Below, piece after piece: positions 49,678-62,874 of a stretch of DNA of 64,000 nt (its first letter is position 1; every line of letters begins with the position of its first letter). The position numbers were made by a program, and so were the translations under genes. The stretch lies in the NCBI RefSeq assembly GCF_003254395.2, contig NC_037651.1, forward strand, positions 2,790,001-2,854,000. The letters run 5' to 3'. This DNA is from Apis mellifera (taxonomy: Eukaryota; Arthropoda; Insecta; Hymenoptera; Apidae). The notes beneath the pieces are model-generated. The model worked only from the letters and a program-made list of their open reading frames with translations, searched no databases and was not told where the DNA came from.

Positions 49678-50993
49678 CGCTATCTCGATTTAATTATCAA
49701 AAGCCACCGATTTCGACGTCGCCGTCAAATTCACTTGCTCCGGCCATGCGTGTGACTTTCACCTTTCGATCCTTTCGAGATTGAGAGGTAAGACCGATTT
49801 TTAAGAAGCTTGCGTAACACGTGCACGAAACAGACGTTTGTCGCACGAGACCGAATTAATCATGAGAGATGAAGAGAAGAGCGGGAAGGAAAATCTCGTT
49901 TAAATCTTGCGTATGCGCTGTACAAAGTTAGAGAGGTTAGAGATAACATTTGACGGATATTAAAATTGGATACTTTTGTTAAAGTTGTTGAAAATTGAGA
50001 AGGAGAGGATCGTTTCTGCAGGAATGATTCTTCAAATGTCTTCAATGCTTTTGTATTTATATATCCAAGAAAAAAAAAGATATTAATCACTTCAATCAAT
50101 TACTTATAATGGACTATCAACAAATATTTCCAACAAGAAATTTTGAAAAGAAAGAAAAAGAAAAAGAAAGTACAATTCTACAAAACAACTACTTCTTACT
50201 CACCCAACTTGGAGGATAGCAATAATAAAATTTCTCAATATATTTTCCAAAAGTAGCCCGAAAGCCTACGGTCCATTCTGCTCCTCGAAACGGGTTGAAA
50301 CCGTATATTTTATTCAATTGTAATTGAACAGGTTGGCAAGAAAGAACCGCAAACAGCAGGCGGCATCACGCGAGGGCCCTTCGTTCCGATAAACATCAAA
50401 ATGACCGCGTGACCTGTTTAGCCCGACTCAATTACCGGTGTGCGATCCGAGGGCGTCACACCTGGCTGTCAGAATCGTATCAGAGGCGGCAGGGTGGCGA
50501 GGAATCGACGGCCAAATTTCGTGTCGTCGAGAAGAAATTCACCGTCGTGGAATTCGCCTTGCGTCGAGGCAAAGGTATAGAAAGAGAGAGAGAAAGAGAG
50601 GAATTGGAGGGGTGGAATATTTCGCGGTTCGCATTTTTCGGTGCACGCGTACCGTTATTTTCGCGGTAATCGTGTCCCATCGTTTCCACGGCCCGGTTCC
50701 TCCTCTCTTTCTGGCCCAGGAAACCACCTGCTTCGCGTACACACTCGACTCGAATTAACGTTGATGTTGACTGAAAGGTTACTCGTACAACGGTCCCCTG
50801 CCGGGGCCGCCGTGCCTTTATTTTTGATTATTCCCGTATCGATCGTGCTTGTTTGTAATATTGATATCGTTTGTTCCGATATCTCGCTTCTTCAAATTAA
50901 TTTGATCGAATTCGAGAGAATAAAATCGAGAGATAAAAAAGAATATCGCAGATCTTTTCTGTTTATTTTTTCCTTCAACTTAATTTTACGCCG

Positions 50994-51690
50994 TTTCAAT
51001 TGTTTGTCTTAATAAAAAAAATAATAAATTATCTCGTATAAAGTATGATGTAAAAACTTGGCAAAATATTATTTTCCATTCTTTAATAGAAAAAAGTAAA
51101 CCTAAAAGTATAAATTGTAATATTAAAAGTCGTGTAATTTAAGATTTAAGAAATTTACGTGAAAATTTAATAAAATCCAATTTTTCAAATAGCAACAGAA
51201 AACAATAAATCTATCATTTCAATTATTTGTCTTAATAAAAAAAAATAATAAATTGGAATATATAATAAAATATAATGTAAAAACTTGAAATGTGAAAATC
51301 AATATTATTTTTCGTTCTTTAATAGAAATAAACCTATATTATATAAAAGTATAAATTGTAATATTAAAATTCGTCTAACTTATCCGAGAAATTTACGTGA
51401 AAATTTAATAATATCCAACTTTTCAAATAGCAAGAGATAACAATAAATCTATCATTTCAATTATTTGTTTTAATAAAAAAAATAATAAATTTGTGAACTC
51501 TATAAATTATCCCGTATAAAGTATGATGTAAAAATTTGGCGAAATATTATTTTTCGTTGTTTAATAGAAATAAACCTAAAAGTATAAATTGTAATATTAA
51601 AACTCGTCTAATTTAAGATCCAAGAAATTTAATAAAATCCAATTTTTCAAAAGAGCGACAGATAACAATAAATCCATCAACCACCTATCA
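50994..51690. repeat. Triplicated AT-rich tandem repeat, unit about 223-238 bp
   Basis: Three successive copies begin at about 50994, 51217 and 51455, each starting with TTTCAATT and containing the same ordered blocks (AATAATAAATT, TATTATTTTYC, CCTAAAAGTATAAATTGTAA, TTTACGTGAAAATTTAATA, ATAACAATAAATC). Copies are diverged by substitutions and small indels, so the array is not recent. Confidence 0.9.
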
Positions 51691-52611
51691 ATTATCTATA
51701 ATTTAGAAATTACGATAATAATCTCGAATATATCTTAATTCGAAACTACAATCTACCCTTCCCAATCGCAAATTTATAATTACAAACGAACAAGCAAACA
51801 CCGTTGAAGAAAATTTGAAAACAAGAACAAACCGAGCCACGACTAATCTAATCAATTAAATTGCAAAATTCCACAAATGGGAAAGCCAATTAATATTATC
51901 TTTCCCCTATCAAATCCCCTTTTTTCTTCTCCTTCGATAATCTTCCCTTAATCTTTCCTTAAATCCTTATCGATCCACGGAATTAATTAATTGCAAATTG
52001 AGCAGAATCTCCGAATAGGAATTTCAAGATCGCGTATAATAGGATTAAAGGAGGAACAAGTTTACCCTCCTTCGATTTTTACCGTGTAAAAATCGAGGAT
52101 AATTCTAAACGAGGATTGGGAGGGGGATTAATTAACAACCGCTACTGGTTAAACGTTAGAGGACCAGAGAACCAGGCCTCGTCATCTAAGATATTTCTCT
52201 TTTCTCGAGGCGCTATGTTTTTTTTTTTCTTCTTCTTCTTCTTTTTTTTTTCGTTAAAAAGAACAAGCCGACACCGCTCTCTGCTCTCGCCCCGTTTCCA
52301 TTAACGTTTCGAGTCTTAATTATACCGACGTTTTCTTCCTTGACGTTTCCCATTAAGAGGAATATACGCTTGGCAGGGCGGTGGTTGTAAATTGTGACAC
52401 GGGTTTTGTGGGTTAAGAGGGTTAATTTCTGCCTCCCCCCTCCCTTTCTTGCCTTATCTCTGTCCGCGAGAATTCGAACGATTTTTAAGATTTTTGGGAA
52501 AATTCATTCGTGGAATATATTATTATTCTATAATGAAACTGTAATTGTTTCGAATTAACCAGGATCCTTTTAAGACAAATTAATTAGATTTGTAATAAAT
52601 GGACAAAGTCT
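51691..52611. other. Spacer between the two triplicated arrays
   Basis: AT-rich with pyrimidine tracts (CTT/T runs 52217-52250). No gene seen. Confidence 0.55.
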
Positions 52612-53325
52612 CCATTTTTTAATTTACGAATAAATCATAACACAACATTTCATTTCATAAAGAACAATATACTATCCTGATTGTTGAATTTTCAAAATGA
52701 GAGAAAGAATAAGAACAGAATAATATGCAAAACAAGCCAGCAAATAAAAAATAAATATTACATTAAAATAGATTCAAACTATATTTTTCCAAAAAAAAAA
52801 AAAAAAAAAAAACTATCTTCATCATACTTTACCAACCAATCTATTTTTTAATTTATTTTTTATAAATCACAACACAACATTTCATTTCATAAAGAACAAT
52901 ATATAAAAATTTAGAATTAAGAACGATTCATTGGCTATCCTGAAAGAAAGAATAAAAACAGAATAATATGCAAAGCAAGTCAGCAAATAAAAAATAAATA
53001 CTATATTAAAATAAATTCAAACTATAATATTTTTCCAGAAAAAAAAAAAAATTACTTTCATCATATTTTACCAACCAATCCATTTTTTAATTTATTTTTT
53101 ATAAATCACAACATAACATTTCATTTCATAAAGAACAATATATAAAAATTTAGAGTTAAGGATGATTCACTGGCTATCCTAAGAGAAAGAATAAAAACAG
53201 AATAATATGCAAAGCAAGCCAGCAAATAAAAAATAAATACTATATTAAAATAAATTCAAAGTATAATACTTTTCCAAAAAAAAAAAAAAAAAAAAAAAAC
53301 TACCTTCATCATCATACTTCACCGA
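52612..53325. repeat. Second triplicated tandem repeat, unit about 229-239 bp with a poly(A) core
   Basis: Three copies begin at about 52612, 52841 and 53080. Each contains CAACATTTCATTTCATAAAG, an AACAGAATAATATGCAAA block, CAGCAAATAAAAAATAAATA, and then a 12-23 base A run followed by a TTCATCATA block. The sequence is unrelated by eye to the 51-kb array but has a similar period. The last copy runs into a GC-rich island at 53.3 kb. Confidence 0.9.
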
Positions 53326-54541
53326 TCCCCGATATCTCACCCCAAAATATCGGCTCAACATCCAACCACAGAAGCAACCAACCGCGCGTGTAAATCGCAG
53401 CACAAGCTCAGCACACGAGCAGCACACGAACAGCACGCATTTCTTCTCCCTCCTTCACGGAATCACGGATGCGCCTCTATTTCCGATCCGGCAAAAGAGC
53501 GTCCCCCTCCGCCGACGAACGAACGAGAGAAGAATGGGGGGGCCTACGACACACTTGCGGGGCTTTTCTGGCCCCCTCCTCCCCCCAGAAACACGGGGTG
53601 GATCGAGAAAGGGCGACCCTTGGCCGCCTTCAACACGGGAAGACTCCGATCGACCCGTTCCCACGAACCTGGGGACACACCACCTGTGCTCTGGAACGAG
53701 GATCCCAACCAACCCCCTCGTGCAAACGAGCAATCGTCGAAGGGGGGATGATTGTCCTGATTTTCGAGACTAATTTCGAGGGTGGGGGAGGAAGAGGGTA
53801 TATACGATTCGAGGGTAGCAAGGGATCGAAATTGCATTTCGAAATTTTGGAAATTTTGGAATGATTTGAATTGGAAATTGGAAATTGGAATATTGGAAAG
53901 ATTTGTTTAAGTGAAATTGAAGATTCGTGTGCACGATTAACTCTGCAGGGAGGAGAATTAAAGAAAAAGAAAAATAGGATGTTTATTTCGAATTTCAAGT
54001 CACATCACCCTGTTCTACCTTCCACTTTCCATATTTGGGGAGGAAGAAGAAGAAGAAGAAAAGGAAAAGAGAAAGGGAAAAAATCGACACGATTAAAACT
54101 TAAAATCACGCGTTACTTATCCAATTATACGTAAATTGTCTCACACGGATCAGAACAATTTACCACGCTCTTAAATAAAGCCTTACGTGAACGCTTCCTC
54201 GAGAGAAAACAAAAATAACACGCACCGTATCCGCCAAGAATCGTTAAAATTCTTCTCCAGCCCTGTCGTTAAAAACTTCCGTAAAACTGTCCGATACTTT
54301 CCCATTCTATATATATATGTATGTATGTATATATGTACGTGGTATATATAATATTTCGAATTTTGGTGATATACATCGGCAACAACAACACAGCGCGGCC
54401 GAATTCGTTATCTGAAACGAAAAATTCTGGAACTAATGGATCGCCCGATAAAAGGAAGCTCGAAGCGGTCTTGCGAACGATTTGCGCAAGAAACGGCAGC
54501 GGTATTTATATTGGCGAATTCCAAATACGTATTTCTATATA
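53326..54541. other. GC-rich island grading into intergenic DNA
   Basis: 53330-53760 is GC-rich with a Su(H)-type TTCCCACG at 53658-53665. Overlapping frames of 79-131 residues on both strands are not recognisable. The rest is AT-rich. Confidence 0.45.
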
Positions 54542-54871
54542 CAGGGTGTGTCGTGTAACTGTAATCTGATATGATATAATATTTCATTTCTTTCCTAAAT
54601 TATTATTGCATCAAAATTGGCGGAATTGGTCAATCTAGATTTTTTCCAGTTCGAGGAGAAATTTCAAAATTGATTTATCCTAAAAACGAAAGGAAAAAAA
54701 TTGTAAATGTATAGATAGAATGATCTTTTTCGATGGATATTTCATATCCAAATCGAGAAATTTCAAAATTGAATTTTTCATTTCGTTACTTCATTTCGAA
54801 AAATTCAAATTCAATTCTCGAAAAAATTGTTCTTTTTCTTTTCTTGGTAGCACTAATTTCACGACACCCTG
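54542..54871. mobile_element. MITE-like element with CAGGGTGT terminal inverted repeats
   Basis: The left end CAGGGTGTGTCGTG and the right end CACGACACCCTG are inverted copies differing by a 2-base indel. Both are flanked by TATA, consistent with a TA target-site duplication as made by Tc1/mariner-type transposases. The 330-bp interior has no coding capacity and holds an 18-bp direct repeat (54656-54673 and 54755-54772). It is best read as a non-autonomous DNA element; the family is not identified. Confidence 0.65.
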
Positions 54872-57800
54872 TATATCGATACACAATTATGCCCGCTTCA
54901 TATTTGTCCCGTTGGTTTCACCCGTAATTCGAACATATGATTTACAGGATCCCCACGAGGCTGCCTATAAAGGTGGAGTTGTACAATTTTGACGATCTTT
55001 CCAGCAAAAACATAACGTTTCCAAAACTGAAATTTGCATACATTGTATACAAATTGCTCCAAGCGGTAAGGTAAGGTATATCGGAACCAATAAACTTCGA
55101 GTTTTAATAAACCGCTTCGAGGTTCTTGTAAATTCTTGTAAATTCTTGTCCTGTAAATTTTTTTCTTTATTTGTCAATAACATCGTTGAAGGAAGACGAG
55201 GTAGGATTTTTTTTTGAAAAATTATCAGCTGCGGTTGTTTTCGTAATTATTAATATTGTTCCACCCTATTTGATGAAATTTGAAACGATACTGCGGTTAA
55301 TTAATAGTTATTATTTCGTAAATGAGATCGAAAGTTCTTTTTTTCTCATCGTATTTTATGATTTATCTTGAAATTCTTAGATATAACTTTGATAAAAAGT
55401 TTTTGAACTTCAAGATTTATCGTGGAAAAATTTCTTTCTACTAATGTGGATGATGTTTTTGATATTAAAATATATGGAAAAGTTTAAATGCCTGCTCTTA
55501 ATTTTTTGATATTAATTTGTCAAAAAATATTTAATTGAGAAAAAGAAAGGCATAGATTTTCACATTCAATAAATATGAAAATTTAATAGAAATATTAACT
55601 GATTATAAATATATCTTACGTAATGTTTCTGGATTGACGATATACTTTAGAATTAATCAGGTATTAGATTTAATTAAAATAATATTTAGCTAAAAAAAAG
55701 TTTCGATATTTATTTCTAAATCGTATCATTCGGTTTTATTTAAGATTGCATACACGTAAATACACACACACAACCTTGACACGTGTCATTCTTCATCTAA
55801 ACCTCCACGTGGCATCGTGCAACGAAATACTGTAAACTATAAAAGAAATATCAGCATGTAAATGAACACTATGTATATCTTAATGTATCTTAATCTTCTC
55901 ACGCGAAGAAACTTCTTCGAGGAATTCATTTCTCAATTCCGTACTCTTTCATCCGATACTTTAAAATAAACACTACGGGTCGTTCTGCTAAACAATTCAC
56001 GAAGAAAATCTAATCCAATCTCGTCATACATGACAATATTATTAGCATAATGCATATATTTTGTTTTAGATATTCCACGTGATATAACCCGTTTATTTAT
56101 CATTGTGATGGAAGAAGACAAGACGCGATGTGAAAAATGAATTTCATTTCGAAATAAATTCGAAATGATTTTTAATGCGATGCGCAAATTTATTAATATT
56201 CATCTTTTTCTTTCATCGTATAAATTTCGAACGATAAAATTAGATTATTTATTTTAACAATTTTTGAATATGTGTTATATTATTGGATATTGTCAAAATT
56301 CTTGAAAATTTCACAATGTGTGAATATATATAATGCATAAAAATTAAAAGAAGAAGAAAATTACTGAAAAATACACCTTGCTTTTTTTCTTCACCAATTC
56401 AATTCTATGCAACATTCTATTTGCATAATTTCGTAAGTACATTTTTTTTTCGCGTATATACCGCTTATAATAATTCATCAACCGTCATTATCGAGGACGA
56501 ATATTGTAATTTAATTAATAATTATACAACATAAAACGGGGGATGTAATTGATAAAAACAAAACGGATCTTTCAATTTACACGATGTTTCAACATCGTAT
56601 TCTTGATCGGCGTTGTTACGCGTTATAATTTTAAAAGAGATGCCCTCCTCGACATCGATCCCTTCTGTTCCAAGAGATAAACTATAAAAAAAAAGAGGAG
56701 ATTATTTTCAACTTTCGTAACTTATTACGTAGTAACAAGTAATTATTATATCGTTATTAACGGTCGTAAAAATTTTGGCAGGGAGAATCTCGAGATATTG
56801 TTCTCCGTTACACGAAATTAAAATAATAATAACAATAAACATTCGTTTTTATGAATGCATAAATTTGTTAAACGAAGCTTTTGCAACTAATTCTCTATAA
56901 CGTATGTTAAAAATTTCCGGTAATATTCGTCCACAATAATCTTTCGATTTACGGACGCATCATTTTGCAAATATCTCTTAACGGGAATAATTATTTTTTT
57001 TAATAACGTTCCTTTCGTACACGGGAAATCGATTTTATTTCGTTTCGTTTCGCTTTTATATTTTCGAATTTATGAATATCACACGGAGGGGGATAGCGAA
57101 AATGAAATATTTCATTCCAATTCGCGTTTTACTTGTACTTTCTCTTAACGAAATATCCAAAATTTAATCCTTAATTGATTATACTCGTAATTAACCTTTC
57201 GTGTTTGAAAAATGATTAATTAAAAAAAAAGAGAAATAAATTAAGTTACGTAGTTTTACAATATAACTATAATAAAAATTATTGAATTATTTGAAAAAAA
57301 TTCGGATAAATCCAACATCCATCAAATAATTTAACTCCTCTTTAATCCTCTCGAAAAAACGGGGAAATTAAATTTTATTATCATGTCGTACAAACTTTTA
57401 ACGCGTGAAAGTCGTAAAAAGATGTTTCTCTCTTTGTTTGGATCAGTTTCAAATGAACGAGGATGGAAGCGACGGCAGGTGGTGTGGTCTCTTGTTAAAA
57501 AGAAAAAAAAAAAATAAAATAAAATTAAATGAAAACGATCCAAATATACGTTTTGCGGGCGCGATAAGTGAATTTTATATATAAAAGGGTATATCGAAGA
57601 TTTTTTATACGAGTTCGGGAAATCGAAATCGTTGATAAACTCTCTTCATGAAGAGAGGGCCCTCCTTCATGAGGAAAGAATCGCGGTATATAAATCTGTT
57701 CGCGGTATCTGTGATCAGGTTTCACATTCTAACGTCGTGTATTACGTTGAAAATTTTACGAGGGGGGAATATTAATTTTTCGCAGATTTTTATCGATTCC

Positions 57801-60800
57801 TTTTAACCGATCGAGTCGTGCCTCGAGGCGTCATGGAATTTCCTCATTACAAGGGCTTTGACTGATTGCCGATCGTTCCCTGCAATTACATAGATGATGG
57901 TGAAAGCTGAAGTTGGAAACGTGTTAATCCTATTTTGCAATTTATTTATCGAATTTTTCTTTTTTTTTTTTTTTTTTGTTAAATTTAAGATCTTTCTTTA
58001 TTTCGTAGAGAAAGAAAAGTAATCTTTTATTATATAGGTAAATAATTAATGATTTCATAATCTTTTTGGATTAAGAAAAATGCGAAAATATATGTAAAGT
58101 TTTCGTTAGGCTAATTTTAAAATTAAATGCATCGCAATATTAAAACAATTCAAGCAATTTAACAAAGCAGAGCAATGTATGCAAAGAAGAGATTATAGTG
58201 CATCTAAGAAATTTTACAAAAAAAAAAAAAGAAAAAATAACGTTAAAACGCAAGAATACAGCAACAATCAATCTCCAAATTCCAAACTCTCTTCAACCAA
58301 TCTCAGCAATCCCATCGCTCGATCCACCGATCATCCCGACCAATTCACCCGTCCGTCCAACAAGCATCCCCTAAAAAAAAAAGCCCCACCTGAAAAAAGA
58401 AATATAAAAAAAAAGAGAGGAAAAAAACCCCCACAAAAGATAACTCAAAAAACCCATTAAAGAGAGCTTATCGGAGCCGCCGTATCAAAGAGAGGCCGCA
58501 CACAGTCATCACTTGGCCGATAATCCCATCAGGGGGCCAAGTCACGGTGCCAAGATCAAGAATTTCGTATATGGACGTATCACGTATATGGAAGGATTAG
58601 AATATAACCCTTCTGGTAGTTTCGAAATGATAAAAACTCGCTCGAATAATATATCGTACGAATTTATAACCCTAAAAGATTATATAGAAGCGCATGAAAC
58701 AGCTGCTGACTGCAACGAACGACCGATTATTTTATTTCCAATGAAAATGTGCAAAAACTTACTTAAACTTCTCTCGTAACACTCGATTATTTCGAAATTT
58801 CGATTCGTTGCCCAAACTCTGCTACATACCATCGTTGGTTGGATTCCACGCGTGCGTACACGCATCGGTAAGAATCCGGTTGGTCACGCATCCTGTCCAC
58901 GCCACGGTGGTTTCCTTTTGTCAGGCGAATTGACGATGCGAGCCGCGACACGTCCTCCAACGGCCTCGAGAAAACAACACATGCCTTCACACCGCGGGTT
59001 CCCATAGCCCCACGACACGGTGCCATTGTCCACGAGGCACGAGCGCCTCGCCTTTCTTCGCCTTTTCTCCTTCTCGCCCCCTTCCGCTTTCCACTCTTTT
59101 CTACACTTCTTCTTCTTCTTTTTCTTTTCTCCCTTCTTCTTTTTCTTCCCTCCTGTCTCTTTATCCACGAGGCCACCTTTTCTTGGGCTCCTTATTTTTC
59201 GACGTTTTCTTTCTTTCTTTCTTTTTTTTCTCTTGTTTTTTGTTTCGGTTGGTATGGAGAGGTTGGTCGGTCGGTTGCACGCACCACGAGCCACTACTAC
59301 AGGGCTACCGATGTTCCGTGAATTATAACAAGCGGACTGGTTGCTTTGAATGCGCTCAATGATTTATCGTTTTGGGGAGGGAGGGGTGGCGCGTCTTCGT
59401 GGAAACGTTTCGATTTGTTTGATGTGACATGGGGAAGGGGTTGGGGAGGGATTTTTATTTTCGTGTACGGGAGGATTTTTGTGATTTGTTTTTAAAAGAT
59501 GTATATATATATATACTTGTTAATATCGACTTAATAGAACGTGAATCTTCTTTATCCCGTGTATCAACGATTCAATATTTTATATTCTATTTCTACGAAA
59601 AGGAATAAGAATGATATGTGAAAAAAAAAAAGAAAAAAAAAGTAGTTTATATCAAGTTATTTTGCAATTTAAATAAGTAGAGATATTATATAGTCATAAA
59701 AATCTGATTTTAATGAAAATTTATACACGTGGAGTAATATACTTTTTTTTCACTCCATGAAATCAAATTTTTATCATTTCTTCAAAATGATATAATTATT
59801 ATAATAAATATTGAAATAAATATATACTGGAAATATATAATGGAATAATACTGGAAGTATAAGGATGGATTTCATTGTGATTTACATGCTCATAAATATT
59901 CATAATACAAATTATTGTTTCATTTGTTTGATAATACAACGTATTGTATAAAGTAAAAATTTCTGATTGATTGCATTGACAATCTATTAAAAAGTGTCTG
60001 TGATATTTGGTATTCTAGTTCGATTTATTTTCGCACGAATCATCGCGGGTTCATCATCATGAATAATCATCTAAGATTCTTGGAATAATCTCTTGGCCAC
60101 GGTCATTTCTGAATAGAGGAAATTATGGATCGGGAAAATCCAAGATTTGATGATATGCAAAAGTATGCTCTAAGCGTGAAAAAAGAAAAAAAAACTAAAG
60201 TTAAAAAAAGTTTGCGATGATTTCAGGAAATATCATCTGTGAATCATTTTTTTTTTTTTTGATAGTAAATCAATCTCTTATTTTGCAATTATGCGAGATA
60301 TGATAACAGAGATTAATTTGCATGAAAATGTAAATGTAATTTATTGAATAAGAATATAAACAATTATTAATTAACAGTGACCTGTATTAGCATACAGCGA
60401 TGAAAACTTATATTTTAAACAATTTCAACGATGATTGTATTATTGTAAATTTATTTAAAAAAAAAATCAACTATTGTTTAATTAGAAAAGTTTGATAAAA
60501 AGATTTTCACATTTCAATTTTATGTCCATTGATGACATTTGAATTTTTTTTAACTATAATGTACGCTTTAAAAATAAATATGTGCACAACTTAGTTATGC
60601 GTAAATTTGAATTTTTAATGCGCAAATGTGTTATTTGAGAAATATTGGGTAAAACCAACATGTGATGCCTGGTTATCATCTCATTTGTGATTTTTGTTTT
60701 TTTCAAATAAGATAAGATCAGATCATTTGAAATAAATTAGAATATTTTGCAATGAATTAAAATAGATTATTTTTATAAATAATAAGAAATAGATTCTGGT

Positions 60801-62670
60801 GTTATTTTAAAATAATTTAAATATCTTTCAATGAAAATTCGTTTTCATATTGTTCATCATCTAACAAACGCGATATTTTGATATTTTTTGAAAAATTAAT
60901 TTTTAAAAAACTATTCTATTTCTTTTTATTGCACGATGCATTGATATTAATTAATGTCAAGAACTTTTTCTCTTTTTCTGACTTTTGTGTTAAATTATTC
61001 CAGTCTATATATACACATATAATTTATAACTAGTAATTATACATTTCCTTTAAAAAATGGAATATTTATCGACCGATTTACATATTTGCATCAGCATTTA
61101 TGCATTTTTCGATGGATCAAAATATTTTTCTCAATTTTTGTCCATAAACCTTGAAATTATCACAGACAGTGTTTCTTTTGTGACGATAATCAACTTCCTG
61201 TTTGCGAGACTTTTAAGCTCGATGATGCGATTCCTCTTCGACGTTTTCTTCAGGTATGAAGATGACTCATTCGTCTCGTTCAAGAATAATAAAAATATTT
61301 CGATGCATTCACGAACATCACGTGAAATATTTTGCCAATTTATGAATGGATCGTCAAACACGATCCATTCATACACACCATCTCCTCTTGGATGACAATA
61401 TTCCTTTTATCTTTTTCTTGATATTTTATATAAAATATTAGAATTATTGATACCACTCCTCAAAAAATATATAGATGGAATATTATTGCATCGAATTATT
61501 ATGCATCAATTTTTTTTTTCACTCCCTACTTTCTCAAGTAGAATAATCTATGCTCGTACAGGCCATTCGAACTTTGCATTATGTTTCTAATCCAATTGAG
61601 AAATATATTTTTACAATTATAATTGAAATAAAACGAAGACATTTGTTTGTCTTTCTCTTTTATTTTGTTTCCAATTCTGATTCATTCTTGATTTTTAAAG
61701 AATATAATATAAGTTATTCTAAAACAAATAACGAAATAATTCTCGATTATTCATTATCAAAATAATTAAAATTTCAAATCTGATGTTCTTGTTATACAAT
61801 ATTATCAATATTCATGCAGCTATTACAACAATTGTTACGATGCAATTAACATTAATCGCTGCATTACATTTGTATATCATTAAAACTTATTTATCGAGCG
61901 TTTAAACGCAATTTCACAATTCGTATCCATCTCTATTCATCCAATATTATCTTGATTGAAAGAGGAAACAGAGATATTTCACGAGATATAAATTTTCCAC
62001 GTCAAACACGCCTCAACTTTACTTTTATAAAAATCAATTTTCTTTCCACAAACAAATCTCCAAATCTGCAAGAATTATTGCACCTTCCAATTATTTTACA
62101 ATCTCCAGAATCTTCCATCCAACAGTGGGATGCCCTCGTCGAGGTTTCTTTTTCGCCGGATGCGGAAAACGCGTTTATGCACGGTGAACGTCCGTTCCCA
62201 CAGCAACGTAGGCCAAAGTGTTTGACTTTCGATTTAAGGGGAAGCATAAAAAAAAAAAAAGAAAAAGAAAAAGAAAAGAAACCAAGCTAATCGCACAGTT
62301 TCTCCAACATCCACGACACGCTCACGGTTTCGCTACTTTTTCCTCCGAGCCGAATTTTTCTCTCTTTCTTCGACGAAACGAGGGAATCGAGGGATTCCCC
62401 CTTTCGGTTCACGATCCGATGGCTCAAGCTCTTTTTGCGCCTCTCTTTGCGATTGTATAAATATTAATACGAGCGCGGATCTCTCTCGGCTAAGCAACGA
62501 GTTTTTCTTTCTCGGCTGCCACGATTGATATTTATAGGATCTATCCCCTTTAGCTTCGAAAATACGTTTTTGAGATGGATGAAAGGAATAGCGACGAGGG
62601 GGGGAGGTTTCTTTTTTATTCTACTCCAGCGAACAAACATTTCTATGAAACAGTATTGGCGTATATAATT
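54872..62670. other. Intergenic DNA with one GC-rich island
   Basis: Mostly AT-rich. The island at 58790-59320 has long pyrimidine tracts that create lysine/arginine-rich frames (129-136 residues, minus strand) without real similarity. E-box ACAGCTGC lies at 58699-58706 and a Su(H)-type TTCCCACA at 62195-62202. No gene supported. Confidence 0.5.
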
Positions 62671-62874
62671 ATAGAACGAAATTTTACTTTTCTTTCCTTT
62701 AAATACGTAATTATAAATAATAACGAATTAAACGATAATTAAATAATAAATTCAAAATTAGAATATTTGAATATAGAATGAAATTTTACTTTTCTTTCCT
62801 TTAAATACGTAATTATAAATAATAACGAATTAAACGATAATTAAATAATAAATTCAAAATTAGAATATTTGTAT
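62671..62874. repeat. Near-identical 102-bp tandem duplication
   Basis: Copies at 62671-62772 and 62773-62874 differ at only two positions by eye, so the duplication is recent, or polymorphic, or an assembly artefact. Confidence 0.92.

Larger units (their letters stand above)
46407..50993. other. Intergenic DNA
   Basis: GC-richer patches at 46780-47010, 48180-48800, 49480-49800 and 50260-50830. GCAGGTGG (proneural-type E-box, minus strand) lies at 50724-50731. No gene supported. Confidence 0.5.

Noticed and set aside
58787..59294. 129- and 136-residue Lys/Arg-rich minus-strand frames
   Set aside because: Created by long TTC/TTTC pyrimidine tracts; the two frames overlap each other and have no recognisable homology.
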